NCBI GenBank assembly: GCA_028023455.1
Contig: JAQFVV010006305.1
Span: 1,789,001-1,853,000 of the forward strand
Length of the DNA stretch: 64,000 bases
Source: Epiperipatus broadwayi
Lineage: Eukaryota; Onychophora; Udeonychophora; Euonychophora; Peripatidae
Direction of reading: 5' to 3'
The translations under genes were made by a program, and so were the position numbers. Under the pieces are notes generated by a model. It was not told the DNA's origin, searched no databases, and was given only the letters and a program-made list of their open reading frames with translations. Shown piece by piece: positions 1 to 12,072 of this stretch. The first letter of the stretch is position 1. Every line of letters begins with the position of its first letter.

Positions 1-1147
1 GATATTGTTTTAAATGCTATTAACTTCCCTTCTATTTTTCAATAATTCATGTATCTACAGCCATTAGTAGTATATTTTGAATAATTCAATATATATATGA
101 AAATAAATTATTTTTTCTCTCTTGGAGATATATATATTTTAAAAGTTCCAAAACTTCATTTAATACATTGTACAGGCTTACACCAGCATTTATATATGTA
201 ATATATGTGGGATTCGAATTCAGACTTTCACACGACCTACAACTTCATTTAATGTTTATCCTATTATTTCTCCTCCTATCATTACCAATGTTATCAAATA
301 TAGACATTGTAAACGCGTAAATCAAATCGTCATAGGTTACATATTTTACTTGGGGAAGTTAGTAGTTATGCCAAAGCTAAATAGAATATCAACTTAATAT
401 ATTTAAATTACGAAGTTGCAAACTAACATGTAAATTTGTACTGAAGATATATGAAGTTGGTTTAGTTACATTTAATTATATAAAACAAATGTTTATAATC
501 CTAATATATTTTATATATATTTTTTATATATATTTTTAAATAATTCTAATATAATGAGTGATCTTTTGGACATTTATTGATTGCAGTTTCTGTATATATT
601 ACAGACCTAAAATATTTGCAGTACAATAAATATTACACATTTGTATAAACATAGATACTTTTGTTCATATATGTAAATATATAATTTAAGTTTACATTAG
701 TATTAAGTATTTGTTTTTTTTTAAATTATTAATTTATTATCATCAAACAATTCATTATTAGCGAAAAAACTCATTTATTGTGACAAATAAACTTTTTTTG
801 CATTTTTATAGTTAAAACAAAGAAGAAAAAATTGCAGGTGAAATATTCGCAATAATAATATTAGGTAAAATTTATAAAGCAATATGTTTATCATAAATAC
901 AAATAAATTAGGATGGGGCTTTTCAGTAAGTTTTAAAAATGTCATTTAGTGTTAAGAAAAAAAAACCTACCTAGTTTTTTAAATATTTTTTTGAACAATA
1001 AAATTTAAAACAATAATTAAATTTTAATAATAATCCAAATAAATTTATTGAGCTATTCTATTCTTGGAATGGAACACATAATATTATAATCCATTGTGTT
1101 ATTGTTTCACATAGTTTAAAATGGTACAAAACATCTTTACTATGCAT
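1..1147. other. AT-rich intergenic DNA, nothing recognised
   Basis: No coding region, RNA gene or transposon end was recognised. The sequence is low-complexity A/T with short TA tracts. Confidence 0.6.
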
Positions 1148-1620
1148 TTTCCTGGAAGTTTGTGATTATGGTATATTAGATTTGATAATATATTGGACTA
1201 TTTCCAATATCTATCTATAAATATTGAATGTATAGAAAATTTTAAACTTTATTTAAACTTTTCAAATAAAGACAACTTGTTAGTAATAATATACAAATAG
1301 ACAACACAGGTTAGTAATGATGCAACATTTTGAGTAGTATTATTCTCCATTTTTCTTTGGGTTTTGCTGGCCTGACCAGCTGAATTAGCATAGGAATCAA
1401 ACTCACACCTTTAGATTATCAACTATTGAATTTAAGACAAAAATTGGTTAGAGTGTTTCCCTTTAAATTCAATATTTAAAAATCTAAAAGTGTGAGTTTG
1501 ATTCCTATGCAAATACTGTCACTGGTGAAGCCAGAAACACCTGAAGAAGAGTGGACAATACTACTACTAGAAACATTGTGTCATTTGATGGAAATAGTCC
1601 AACTATTATCACATCTTCAT
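1148..1620. repeat. Inverted-repeat relic, Penelope family A (3' ends facing out)
   Basis: The left arm (about 1148-1442) reappears as its reverse complement in the right arm (about 1450-1620). The central palindrome around 1401-1442 and 1456-1510 contains a conserved GTGAGTTTGATTCCTATGC-type core. The same sequence family forms the arms of the element at 36744-38129, where a Penelope GIY-YIG remnant is still readable. I therefore infer that this is a short, coding-free, head-to-head pair of Penelope 3' ends. Both arms are well diverged, so the insertion is old. Confidence 0.6.
1541..1574 (+). ncRNA. Hammerhead-ribozyme-like core (family A, right arm)
   Basis: CTGAAGA at 1541-1547 fits the CUGANGA half of the hammerhead core. 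GAAAC at 1570-1574 fits the GAAA half, with a short spacer able to form a weak stem II. Better-preserved copies lie at 36856-36889 and 37943-37976. Hammerhead motifs are known in Penelope-like element ends. The matching site in the left arm (about 1335-1365) has lost the core, and self-cleavage is not shown. Confidence 0.35.
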
Positions 1621-2554
1621 TATGGATTCACCACTTTAAAAATGATATGTTAATTTGGAATGTTTAAAATATTAAATATTTTATATTCAAAATTGTCAGA
1701 ATCTAAAGATTGAATTATTAAAATATTACCAGTTATTTCAAAGTCAGTAATTTTTTATGGATTACAAATATACTGCAACAAGTTTACAACTAAAATTCAT
1801 TAAAGCATGCACTTATGAACTACTTTTCAATTTTAAAGATTAGATAGACAAACTGAAAATCTTAATATTTTGAAATTTTCATGATATTAACTTTTACAGA
1901 ATGGCAGCAATAAAAAGACTTAGTTTTTCTTTTATGGATGCAAATTATATGACGAATCAATTATGAGAATGTTGGCAGTGGCTTGTATATCTTTAATAAA
2001 TCAATACCTATAAAGTTGTATGTGTTTGTTGCTAGATATTACCATTGTCTAAATATATATTCATATATTTTATTAGAAAATGGCACAGAATTAAGTTAAA
2101 AATTATGTAAGTTAATTAACTAAAGAGATATGTAATTGTCTAAAGGATTATTTAAGTTGGAAATAATTTTATTTTAAGCTTTGAATGTATATATTTTTAA
2201 ACAAACATTTTTATCGGTAAAAGATGTGATCACATGCTTTCATTTATATTCAAGTCACATCTTTGTTCACATGTCATAAACATTATTTATCTCTGCTTGG
2301 TTTTTTAAATACAAAATTTAAATTAATAGATTCAGAATTTTTAATAATTTTTTATGTGCAATACTTTTCTTCAGTGCTGGTGCTGAGGTATGAGATGCCT
2401 TTGTGGAAGCCACTTTTTGGCATTCCTATTTTTTAGGCCCAAAACAAATTGAATATACATTTGTGCATTCTTTCAGTATAAATAAATAATAAGACACAAA
2501 ATGATTAAATTGCATATCTATCTTATTAATTAAACAGAAATATTTTCATTACAA
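1621..2554. other. AT-rich DNA, nothing recognised
   Basis: No open coding stretch or transposon terminus was recognised. The part nearest 2555 may hold the 3' flank of the hAT relic, but I could not define its terminal inverted repeat. Confidence 0.5.
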
Positions 2555-5115
2555 AGGAACTTTTCTAACCTTTAAACTAGAGGAATTTTTAATTAAGGTA
2601 GTTAGATCCAACTCATCAAATAATTCACTTTTTTTAGAGATTGTTAAAAAGTTTGATAATTTTTCTTGTGACATTGAGGACCTTAAATAATTTTTTATTT
2701 TCTTTAATTTTGAGAAACTTATTTCACAGTGGTAACTGTTACTCGTAAAGTCAAATATATTTTTAAAGCAATGGCAGTATTAGGGAAACAGGCAACCAAA
2801 TGATTATTACAGACAAAATTTAAAATATCCTTGATGGTCATCTTTTTATTTTAAAGGCATTTTAAAGATTTTATTTCTTCAAATAGGGAAGCACAATCTT
2901 TATCACTGCTCTTATTAGAATGATCTTCTAGTTTTAATTCTAAATTCTTACAATCTGATAAAATTTCATTTTTATCCCAATCTGATAATGTATTTAATCT
3001 CAGTAAAACTTTATATGAGTCATTGTGTTCGTCCAAAACTTTACAATTTTTGCACAGTGACATTAATGCAGAATCTATTATTACCAAAAAGAAAGATGTT
3101 TTAAAATTTAATTTAGGATTTTCAATGCATTTGTCTTCTGATCAGTAAGCAAAAAGTCTTTTCTTTTTACTTCATCTTGTATTGGCAAAAAATGTTGACT
3201 CTATCTCTAAGTCTTCTTCCATCTGAGCCTCATTTATAATGGATTCAAATGATTTATCTGTTTTAAATTCATACAAATCATCTCTAATTTGTTTTAAATT
3301 TTTGAGAGCTTCATTCAGGTTACAAACAGAACTCTATAACATCTTGCTAATGACAATTTTACTCAAAATAACATGCCTCACAATCAGGGAACAAATAAAT
3401 AACTTTAATTTTAATACCAATGCATTTTCATGAAATCTTGTCTCCATGTCTTTCATAGTATCATTTTTAATTTTTTATAAAACAAGATATATTTCTTTGG
3501 CCTATAGTTTTAACGGTCGGATCGGTTCAATTTGACTTTCCCATCGACAATGTTTTTAATGTTAGACTTTTTACATATTTAAGTAAAATAGTTCATTGTT
3601 TTGTGGATGCAGAAAAGAAATTGGAAAAATTCCTGAATTATACTGAAGAAATTTTCAGTTTTAAATTGAAATTTTTGCAGCATCATTTATAATTAAATTG
3701 GGACTATGTGCTGAACAAGAAACATAAAGCTCTAGTTTTATTTCCCAGTATTTTTTGCTGTAGTCCATTGTATTTGCCTTTCCTATTAGCAACATTGTCA
3801 TACTCTTGTCTCTGAAAATTTTGAATATCTAAATTTAATCTTTTAATATGATTTAAAATAAAGTCATACAATCTCTGTCCCATTGTTCTCTACAGAAAAA
3901 ATCATAGAAAATGTTCTCTAATTTCCTTTTTGTTTGATTTTTTGTTATAGCATACGAAACAGATTATAATTGACATTTGTTTGACTTCACTTACATCAGA
4001 GATTGTATCCAAAATAATCAAAAAATACTTAGCATTTTTGACCATTTCTAATATATTTTGGCTAATAGCATTAGAAGGAAGATGAACAATTTCATTTTGA
4101 ATTTGATGTCCTAAATAATGGGTAATGTTTTTTGAAGCTGGGTTTTGAATATGGCATAAATATTCTGTCACAACTGGATCAGTCACAATAGGTTTATAAT
4201 TGTGCTATTTTTTATTATAAAATATCTAAAAATTGCCATTATTGTTTTAATATAACTACTCAGATGATCCATGGAAAGCTTAAAAATTGTCAGGTTAAGA
4301 ACTGTATTGCATGAATTATCCATTCAATTACTGAATACCAGTACTTTTTTATTGTCTCATAAACTTCTGTTCTCATAAATCAATTGCTATATTTTTTGCT
4401 AAATTTGTTCAAATTTGAGAAAATATGAGATTCACTTTTTTATGTTTGCTTAAAATATATGATAAATGGTGCCAGTCTTTGCATCAATATTCCTTATTAA
4501 GGTGCGACTTGCCATTACTGCAAAGTTTATAGTACAAACAAAATACAGCATCTTTAGAAACTGAGTAGATTAACTATAATTTTAGTATTTATTCTCTATT
4601 TGGTACTATAATAAAAAGTGGAACATTTTCTTTCTGAATTATCTCTTAGAAAATTTTAGTTGATGATTTGCAGAGGGAGATATTTAACTAAGTAGTCTCT
4701 TCTTTTATTGAGAAAAAATTTGGCCACATACCTAGATCTTTCATATAGACAATTTTTTTCGCAATGTTATCAATTTGACTTTGTTCAACTAATTCTGAAA
4801 GAAGAGTAACCATTGATGTTGATGATGGTCAAAACTTTATTGTCCATACATTTCTGGTGCATATTATTGTCATTGAGTTTATGTTTTTTCACTTTCTGAA
4901 AATGTTGATGGAATATTCTCTTATATGTCTTTCACTTCTATACAGTTTTCTTCCAAAGATGGTTGACAAATTTCAGAGGATGAAGATGCCGATGATATTC
5001 CATCCTTCTTTCTTTTCGCTGAAGATTTCAGTAACATGCTCAAAGAGCCTGACAGTTGGTGATCCAATTCCTGTTTCATTTTCTATTTTGGGCACCAGAT
5101 AATTTTTTTTTGCCA
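2555..5115 (-). pseudogene. Decayed hAT transposase, TTF/ZMYM1-like type
   Basis: A minus-strand transposase of the TTF-zinc-finger/DUF4371/hAT family can be followed through many stops and frameshifts. The N-terminal signature LSGAQNRK lies near 5070-5105. A DUF4371-like stretch (AKYFLIILDTISDVSEVKQMS) lies at 3902-4186. The coiled region before the dimerisation domain is open at 2851-3087. The C-terminal hAT dimerisation domain (ISFSKLKKIKNYLRSSMSQEKL) lies at about 2560-2800. The family cuts and pastes DNA with 8-bp target duplications. No terminal repeats were identified, and no frame longer than 94 codons survives, so this copy is dead. Confidence 0.85.
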
Positions 5116-6310
5116 GATTCAGTCAGACATCTACAGTAAAATAAGAAGTAAAAATTTTTTTTGTATAAAAGAATTCATGCATTGTTATTATAAAAAAATG
5201 AAAAACATATTTACTATGAATTTACAAAACAATTTAAAATATTAGACAATTAAACACTTAAAGCTTAATAAATAAAATTGCCATATTTTTACTTCATCAA
5301 CTAGAAATATCAAATGAGGATATAATTATAAGAAAGTTGCATACTTTTCACATTACAGAAAATAAAGAGAACTATGCACAGAAAATATATCTTTAATGCA
5401 TTTCATTTGTCTACAAACAAGTAATTAATGGAGAGCAGGAGATGCCTGCCTGCCACAATATTTTTTATGATGGATACACAATATCCAACACATACTGTAG
5501 AATTTTGTGTGGAAAATGAAAATAAATGTAAATGTTGTAGTAATATAATTAGTAAATTTTTTTTTTATCATTATATAAGACTCAATTTGGCATTTCCTTT
5601 CGTAAGCGCACACTCAATTGTGTGGCTTGACTTTCTTAATATAATTTGACTTGATTGAAATAATGGATTTCTTATTTATAAAAGATTGCAACTGCAGTAA
5701 ACAACATTAAACTGAGGGAGTACTAAGCATTTGCAATGTATTCGAGGAAGACTATCATTTCATATTTATAAAAAAGATTTAGTTGCAAAAATAATTGGTA
5801 TGATGAACACAATGAGACAAAGTTTAAATAAGTTAATGAAGGATAAAATGGAAGCTAGAAATTTTAGAATCGTTAAAAACCTTGTTGATAGAGGATCCAT
5901 TAAATATAGAATTTGTGGATATTATCTCTAAAAGGAACAGACAGGTATATATAGATATATTTGCTTAGAGAAAGAATTTGTTTCATTAAGAATAAAATAA
6001 AACATATAAGCAGTTCTATATTTTTTTTTGTTATGATGAGGTGTGAATAATCCATTAAAGTTATTAATGTAAAAATACAAAATATTAATTAAAAGTTTGA
6101 AAATAGTAAATGAAAAGTAGTTGTTTTATTAATGGGAAATTGTTCAAATTATATAAGAAGAATAATATTGCATTTTTGAATGTGTGGGATTCTTTTATTA
6201 AAATCAGAATTTATTTCTTGTGAAAGATTGTATAGATAAAATACTGTTGTTACAAAACCCACAAATTTAAAAACATATTTCTTGAAGATTTTAAAATCAG
6301 CCTCAATGAC
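5116..6310. other. AT-rich DNA with short open stretches only
   Basis: Only small ORFs occur, for example a 66-codon plus-strand frame at 5731-5931 with fairly balanced residues but no family I recognise. No splice context or transposon end was seen. Confidence 0.4.
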
Positions 6311-6338
6311 ATCTCATATATATATATATATATATATC
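6311..6338. repeat. (TA)n microsatellite at RTE 5' truncation point
   Basis: This is a run of TA dinucleotides. The recognisable RTE coding sequence begins directly after it, so it marks the 5' boundary of the truncated LINE. Confidence 0.8.
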
Positions 6339-7235
6339 CAAAACTTTTTACAGCAGTGCTGCATGAAGTATTTTGTGGATTAAAATGGGAAACTAAAGGA
6401 GTGAAAGTAAATGGTGATTATTTAAGTCATTTAGATTTCACAGATGATGTAGTTGTTTTTGCAATAATGCTTCAGATCTGCAGGAAATGTTGCAGGAGTT
6501 ATCAGGTGAAAGTAGGAAAGTAGGACTAAAGATAAATGTTAAAAAGACTAAAGTAATGTTTAATCGATTTGCTCAAAATATGAAAATAAAGATTGATTAT
6601 GATGAATTAGAAGAAGTTAACAGTTACAAATACCTTGGTCAGATTATTAATACAGATGGAAACATAATGGAGGAAATTAATCATAGAATTAAACCTGGTT
6701 GGAGTGCTTTTGGTAGAAATAACTTGATACTAAAAGGAAATATGCCTATGTGTTTGAAAAGGAAGATTTTTAACAAATGTGTTTTATCAGTTTTTACTTA
6801 TGGATCTGAGACTTGGACACTTAATAGAAGAGCAATTCAGAGACTTCAGTCCACTCAAAGAAGTATGGAGAGATGTATGTTGGGAGTAACAAGAAGAGAT
6901 CGTAAACACAATGTATGGGTAAGAGAACAAACAGGTGTTACTGACCTCATTGAAAAAATTAAAAGATTGAAGTGGAGTTGTGCTGGTCATATTGTTAGAA
7001 GAGATGATAATAGATGGACAATTGAAATTTTAAACTGGAGTCCAAGAGATTGTAAAAGACCCAGAAAGAGACCACATGTGAGATGGATGGATGAAATAAG
7101 AAAGTGTGCAGGGGTGATGTGGAGAAGAGAAGCTAAAGATTGGAGAAGTTGGATTAAACTTGGAGAGACCTTCATCCTGCAGTGGATTGATAATGGTTGA
7201 TAATGATGATGATGATGATATATATATATATAGAC
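6339..7235 (+). pseudogene. RTE-clade non-LTR retrotransposon, 5'-truncated 3' end
   Basis: The sequence encodes the C-terminal part of an RTE reverse transcriptase. It starts at PKLFTAVLHEVF, runs through the catalytic box as FTDDVVVF (usually FADD) near 6436-6460, then loses one base near 6462. From 6487 a 237-codon frame stays open. It contains the RTE thumb and tail signatures SYKYLGQII, NRRAIQRLQSTQRSMER, LKWSCAGHIVRRDDNRW and RKRPHVRWMDEIR, ending at GETFILQW. The 3' end is a (TGA)n tract at 7200-7220, typical of RTE tails. The upstream endonuclease and palm are missing, so the copy is not autonomous. A more decayed relative lies at 61186-61752. Confidence 0.93.
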
Positions 7236-7338
7236 TAATTTTGCACTCATTTATGAAAATATTGAATTCTTAAAAAATCAAAATATGTTTATTCCTATGC
7301 CATGTGAATGTGTACCTATGATACATATATATATATAT

Positions 7339-7842
7339 GCAACCTTCACACCTTTTAATAGCACGAATGGAAATCCATTCTTACTAACGGTCCATTGAAT
7401 ATATATGGACACTTAAAGATTGCAACTTGACTACAGAGTATGAAATATTGATACATTGAAGTTTAAATAAACCTCTTTAAACATGAAATAAACATGTCAC
7501 TGTAATGCAGACTAATAAATAGTCAATTAACATTACAAACTACAATACTTTTAAATTGCCCATGTATTATTTAGAAATAATAAGCGAAATAGTGCCTAAA
7601 GCTAATATGGGATAATGATATAATTAGATTCCAATCAGTAACCACCTAAACATTCACAATAAAATATAGTAATCAATATCTCTCACTGCTGTCAAGGGAA
7701 CCTTCACACCTTTTAATAGCATGAATGGAAATCAATTCTTACGAATGGTCCATTGAATATATATGGACACTTAAAGATTGCAACTTGACTACAGAGTATG
7801 AAATATTGATACATTGAAGTTTAAATAAAACTCTTTAAACAC
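7339..7842. repeat. Pair of ~145-bp direct repeats
   Basis: The segment at about 7339-7482, starting AACCTTCACACCTTTTAATA, is repeated at about 7697-7842 with few differences. Roughly 215 bp of unrelated AT-rich DNA separates them. Both copies end in a GTTTAAATAAA-like sequence, and the second runs into a short (CA)n tract at 7843-7856. No coding capacity is present. They may be two terminal repeats of a small non-autonomous element, but this is unproven. Confidence 0.75.
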
Positions 7843-7978
7843 ACACACACACACGCACATATAAAAAATAAATTGAGTTTGATGTCTGTATTCGTTCCTC
7901 AATATATATAATATTCAAATCAATATATATATCAAAATACAGTAAAATTCACATAAATTATCTTATTTTTAGAAGTAC

Positions 7979-8010
7979 TTTCGACTATACATCTTGTAGT
8001 CTTTATAAAT
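7979..8010 (-). ncRNA. Hammerhead-like stem II/GAAA motif (family B, left arm)
   Basis: Read on the minus strand, the stem GACTAC/ATAGTC closes a seven-base loop and is followed at once by GAAAG (TTTC at 7979-7982 on the plus strand). The upstream half that should read CTGANGA is degenerate. Confidence 0.3.
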
Positions 8011-8412
8011 TATATAATATTGAATAATCAAAACAAGACACCTTTCACAATACCCATAGTTCAATTCAGATTTCCCACAATTCTGTTATTTTAATATTTG
8101 ATGACTGGTGATTTATTAACATTTGACGATTTTTTGAAATCAACATAGCCTCCTTTATTTTATGTTTATTGTGGCAACATCGTTGTTACAATAAATGTAA
8201 AATAAAAGAGGCTATGTTGATTTCAAGAAATCATCAAATGATGTTGCCACAATAAACATAAAATAAAGGAGGCTATGTTGATTTCAAGAAATCATCAAAT
8301 GTTAATGAATCACTAGTCATCAAATGTTAAAACAACAGAATTGTGGGAAATCTGAATTGAACTATGGGTATTGTGAAGGGTTGTCTCATTTTGATTATTT
8401 AATGTTATATAG

Positions 8413-8444
8413 TTGATAAAGACTACAAGATGTGTAGTCGAAAG
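8413..8444 (+). ncRNA. Hammerhead-like stem II/GAAA motif (family B, right arm)
   Basis: TTGATAA (two departures from CTGANGA) precedes a perfect 6-bp stem, GACTAC 8421-8426 with GTAGTC 8434-8439. A seven-base loop separates the halves and GAAA follows at 8440-8443. The stem is preserved between arms apart from one change. Catalysis is doubtful because core positions C3 and G8 are altered. Confidence 0.35.
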
Positions 8445-8576
8445 TACTTCTAAAAATAAGATAATTTATGCAAATTTTATTGTATTTTGATATATATATA
8501 TTGATTTGAATATTATATATATATATATATAGTAAATTTAAGGGTAAGAAACTATTATTATTTATATTATATATAT

Positions 8577-10630
8577 TGTAACAATCCGGAGAAGGCGACT
8601 TAACGTAAACTGCACTACAGGGCGCCATCTAGGCATTTGAACCTAGAAAAATTTATAAAGTAGGCAGATACGTCAGTCAAAAAAAAATTTTTTTTTTTTT
8701 TTTTAAATTTTGCTTCCGGTCGTTAGCCCATGTCACTAGCTCAGTGGAATAGCAGAGATTAAATAATATAATATCTTATCCAATTATATTTCAATATTAA
8801 ATAAAATAAGCCACTGCCAGTAATTAACATACAAACATTTATTTATGCACATATATATAAGATTTAAAATTATTTTAAATTAGTTTTACATTTTAACATT
8901 TAACATTATTTTTAACTTTACCTTAGATTTTAATTTACATTTTTAATTTCTAGTATATTATAATTTACATTTTAATTAAGTTCGCACAGATGGGATTATA
9001 AAAGCTTTTTTAATATGTTCTATAGATCGTACATAGATTACACGGTTAAAAACATTCCAAAGTAAACATAAACGATCAAAATACAAAATTATTGATTACT
9101 GACAAATTGGGAGGGAAATTTATATGTAACCCAATAGTATTCACCATAAGATACTTGCATTGTCACCAATAACTTAAAAGACATCCTAATAAATACATTT
9201 TAGATACTCACCGTAAGGTATCATTATCTATCGGATGACTATATATTCCGATCAAATATGAAAACCCAAAACATACCTAACCGATAACCAATCCATGCAA
9301 GCATCTATAAACAACTTAAATTTAATGCATTTTTATTTAGGTCAAGTATGAATAGACCACATAGATTTGCATTTGAAAATAAAATATTCTATCCCTATTT
9401 AACCTTAGGCTAAAATTGATCAAACTATCAATTCATCTGATAATCATGTATTCAATGTAAACGGAATACGAAGCACCAAAAAGATTAAGAGAAGATTGAC
9501 CCTCATCAGATAGGAATATGACATCTATCAGACAAGAAGAAATAAAAAAAAACTCCATAGAAAGGAACTCGCTGGTCTTATAATTCCTTCATAGCAAAAC
9601 GGAAGTCCATGAGCATCTGAGTAGCGAATTTCCGACTACATCTACTAACTACACCAATATATCCAACCATTGACCCAATTTAACAACGAAACAAATAACC
9701 TAAGATTACCCCCTAATATAACTTTACAAACTATATTACCCCGACTTAAGTTTAACATTTATATATTTAACTTATCGGAAACAGAAATCATAAATAAACT
9801 TAAAGAACAAAATTAAATAAGGAAATGATTTTAAACAAATAAATAAAAATACACAAATAACATTTTAACCACTTTAGTCAGATAGGAAACTATGCAATTA
9901 TTTTAAATACGAAAGTTTTTAACTTAATGTTCATTAATTGTAAAGTTCTTACTTTTAAACAGTTCATCTTTATCTGCGTTGTAGTTTGACGGAATTCCAC
10001 GCCATCTGAAGATATTGGTATACATTTAGCCTTTTTATTTATTCATTCGGATTTTTGATTTAGTTGCCTAATGTAGAAACGATGTTATTTCCTTTCTTTA
10101 AAGCTGAAAATTGACTGCTGTTAACTCCTTACCTCAACCGTACTAATACCTATGTCACATCGTAATAACATAACTCCCCAATAATTTCCAAACTTGTCCT
10201 TTTTATATTAACGAAGGATTGATTTACATTAGTCACCGATGCGATGTCCTTTGGTCCGATTCATAGGGATTTCTTCTTATTGCTAACGTTTCATTGTTTT
10301 CCTATCTGTTTTTACTTTAGCAAGGCTTTAATTTAACTAATTAACAATCTTTCCATTTCTGATTAATTAACCTGTTTTCCAAATCAAAATATTTTAAAGT
10401 TATTTTATCTCCAAATCTTTTTAAAATTTAGTTTTAAAATACTTTTTCTTTAATAAAGTTTTATTTTAATAATTTTTCATTATCTGTGCGATTTAACATA
10501 TACGAATTTAAGATGATATTTAATTTCAATTTTTAATTCTTAAAGAAAATTTTTAAATGTGAACTTTTTAATTTACTTTCATGTTTAATAAATAAAAAAA
10601 ACAATGTAACGAATGTCTGTGCTCGTTACA
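8577..10630. mobile_element. Possible 2.05-kb solo LTR or TGTAAC-ended element
   Basis: The block starts TGTAACAATCC and ends CTCGTTACA, so it has TG...CA ends and 6-bp inverted termini (TGTAAC/GTTACA), a common LTR pattern. It is flanked on both sides by ATAT-rich DNA. A 4- or 6-bp target duplication (ATAT or ATATAT) is therefore compatible but not informative. Base composition is more mixed than the neighbours (for example GGGCGCCATCTAGG near 8620). No ORF over 60 codons and no transposase or reverse-transcriptase motif was seen. A non-autonomous DNA transposon is the main alternative. Confidence 0.4.
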
Positions 10631-11957
10631 ATATATATATTGGTTTTCAAACTGACACAAAAATAAAACATTCTAAAAAGCAAAAAAAAAATAAATAAAT
10701 TTCAAAACGAATGACTACATAAAAAAATTGTGGTGAAAGTTAATATCTGGTCAGTTTTATATCAGCACATATACCTAAAAACATAAACGACCACTCTTGT
10801 AGCTACTATACAGAATCAAGTGATATTGTGTTGGTATATGTAAATACCTTAGTTTGAATTATTAAAATTTTTTTAAAAATATATTGTATTTAATTTTGCT
10901 ATAACATTGCTTAAAATTTTTTTTCAGTTATTAATCTTTTTAACATGTATAGAAATATTATAAAAAATTGAAAAACAAATCTTTCTATAATAAAGAATAA
11001 TATTTTTGCCAATAAATAAATAAAGTGATATTCACTACATAATAATAAAAACTTTGATCACATATAGTAATAAATTCCACCAAAAATAAATTGGAAAGCA
11101 TGTATATTACATTAATCAAAATATATTTTTCTTACTTTTTATATTTAATATTATAATAATAAAATTTCAAAGCAACATGTCTTTCTATCATGCAAATATT
11201 CTCATCAAAAATACAACTTTATAATTACTGAATTTTTTTATAAAAACTTTTAATCACGTAATAAAATGTATTAAAAATAAATTTAAAAAATGTATATTAT
11301 GTTTATTAAAATGTTTGCTTTTATTTTCTTTATTTAAATTTGTTTGTTAAAATAATAGAAAGCATTTATTTTACATTTTTTAATGAAATTTAAGTTCCTC
11401 ACCAAAATAATCATATACATATATGTATAAATTTTCATTTAAGATATAAAGTGCTCAACAATTAAATTATACAATTACATTGTATTATCAAAAATTCTTT
11501 TTTTTTTTATTTGTGTTATTTTAATTTAAGTGAATTAGATTTAAGGGTAATGTTGACTTTGATATCATTATCATAAGTATGTTTTTCATATTCTGTAAAT
11601 TGTTCTCAATAAAATCAAAATACAGTTATATTACCATTGAAGAAATAGTTTTTACACTATATGTAGACAAAGGTTAATATTTTTGATTAACAGTATGCAT
11701 TAAAAATATGTATTCATCAATTCTTTTTAAACTATATTTTTAAAACAAGATATTCAAAATTTATAATATATTTTGAATTTGTTATAATAATTTAAACTTT
11801 TATAATAAAACATTATAATTATTTTTTTTTTTACACAGAAATTTTGATTTTTGATGAGTTTTGGAGAACCAAGTACCCCCTGTATTTGGAATAAAAATAT
11901 ACTTTTAATCATTTCCTTTCATTATTGTTACTACATTTGAATGAGTTTGTTTTTTAA
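10631..11957. other. AT-rich DNA, nothing recognised
   Basis: No coding or repeat structure was supported beyond homopolymer and TA-rich runs. Confidence 0.5.
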
Positions 11958-12072
11958 AAGTATAAAATTTCTGAATCTAGAAATAAGTAAAAGCCAAATA
12001 TTTCATTATAATAGTATAAAATTTCTGAATCCAAAAAGAATTAAAAGCTAAATATTTCATTATAATAGTATA
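11958..12072. repeat. Two-copy ~55-bp tandem repeat
   Basis: The unit GTATAAAATTTCTGAATC followed by AGTAAAAGCYAAATATTTCATTATAATA-type sequence occurs twice in tandem at about 11959-12013 and 12014-12070. The next few bases begin a third, truncated unit. Confidence 0.7.

Larger units (their letters stand above)
7905..8520. repeat. Palindromic Penelope-type relic, family B
   Basis: The left arm (about 7905-8180) is the reverse complement of the right arm (about 8181-8520). Shared blocks include CCCATAGTTCAATTCAGATT and AGAAGTACTTTCGACTA with their complements. Near the centre the block around AGGCTATGTTGATTTCAAGA occurs twice in the right arm (about 8186-8232 and 8249-8301), a local tandem duplication. 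No protein coding remains. Arm layout and the hammerhead-like hairpins at the outer sides match the Penelope-type pairs elsewhere in the window. Confidence 0.65.

Noticed and set aside
5731-5931. 66-codon frame with fairly balanced residues
   Set aside because: No family, no splice or promoter context, and it is short. It may be chance.
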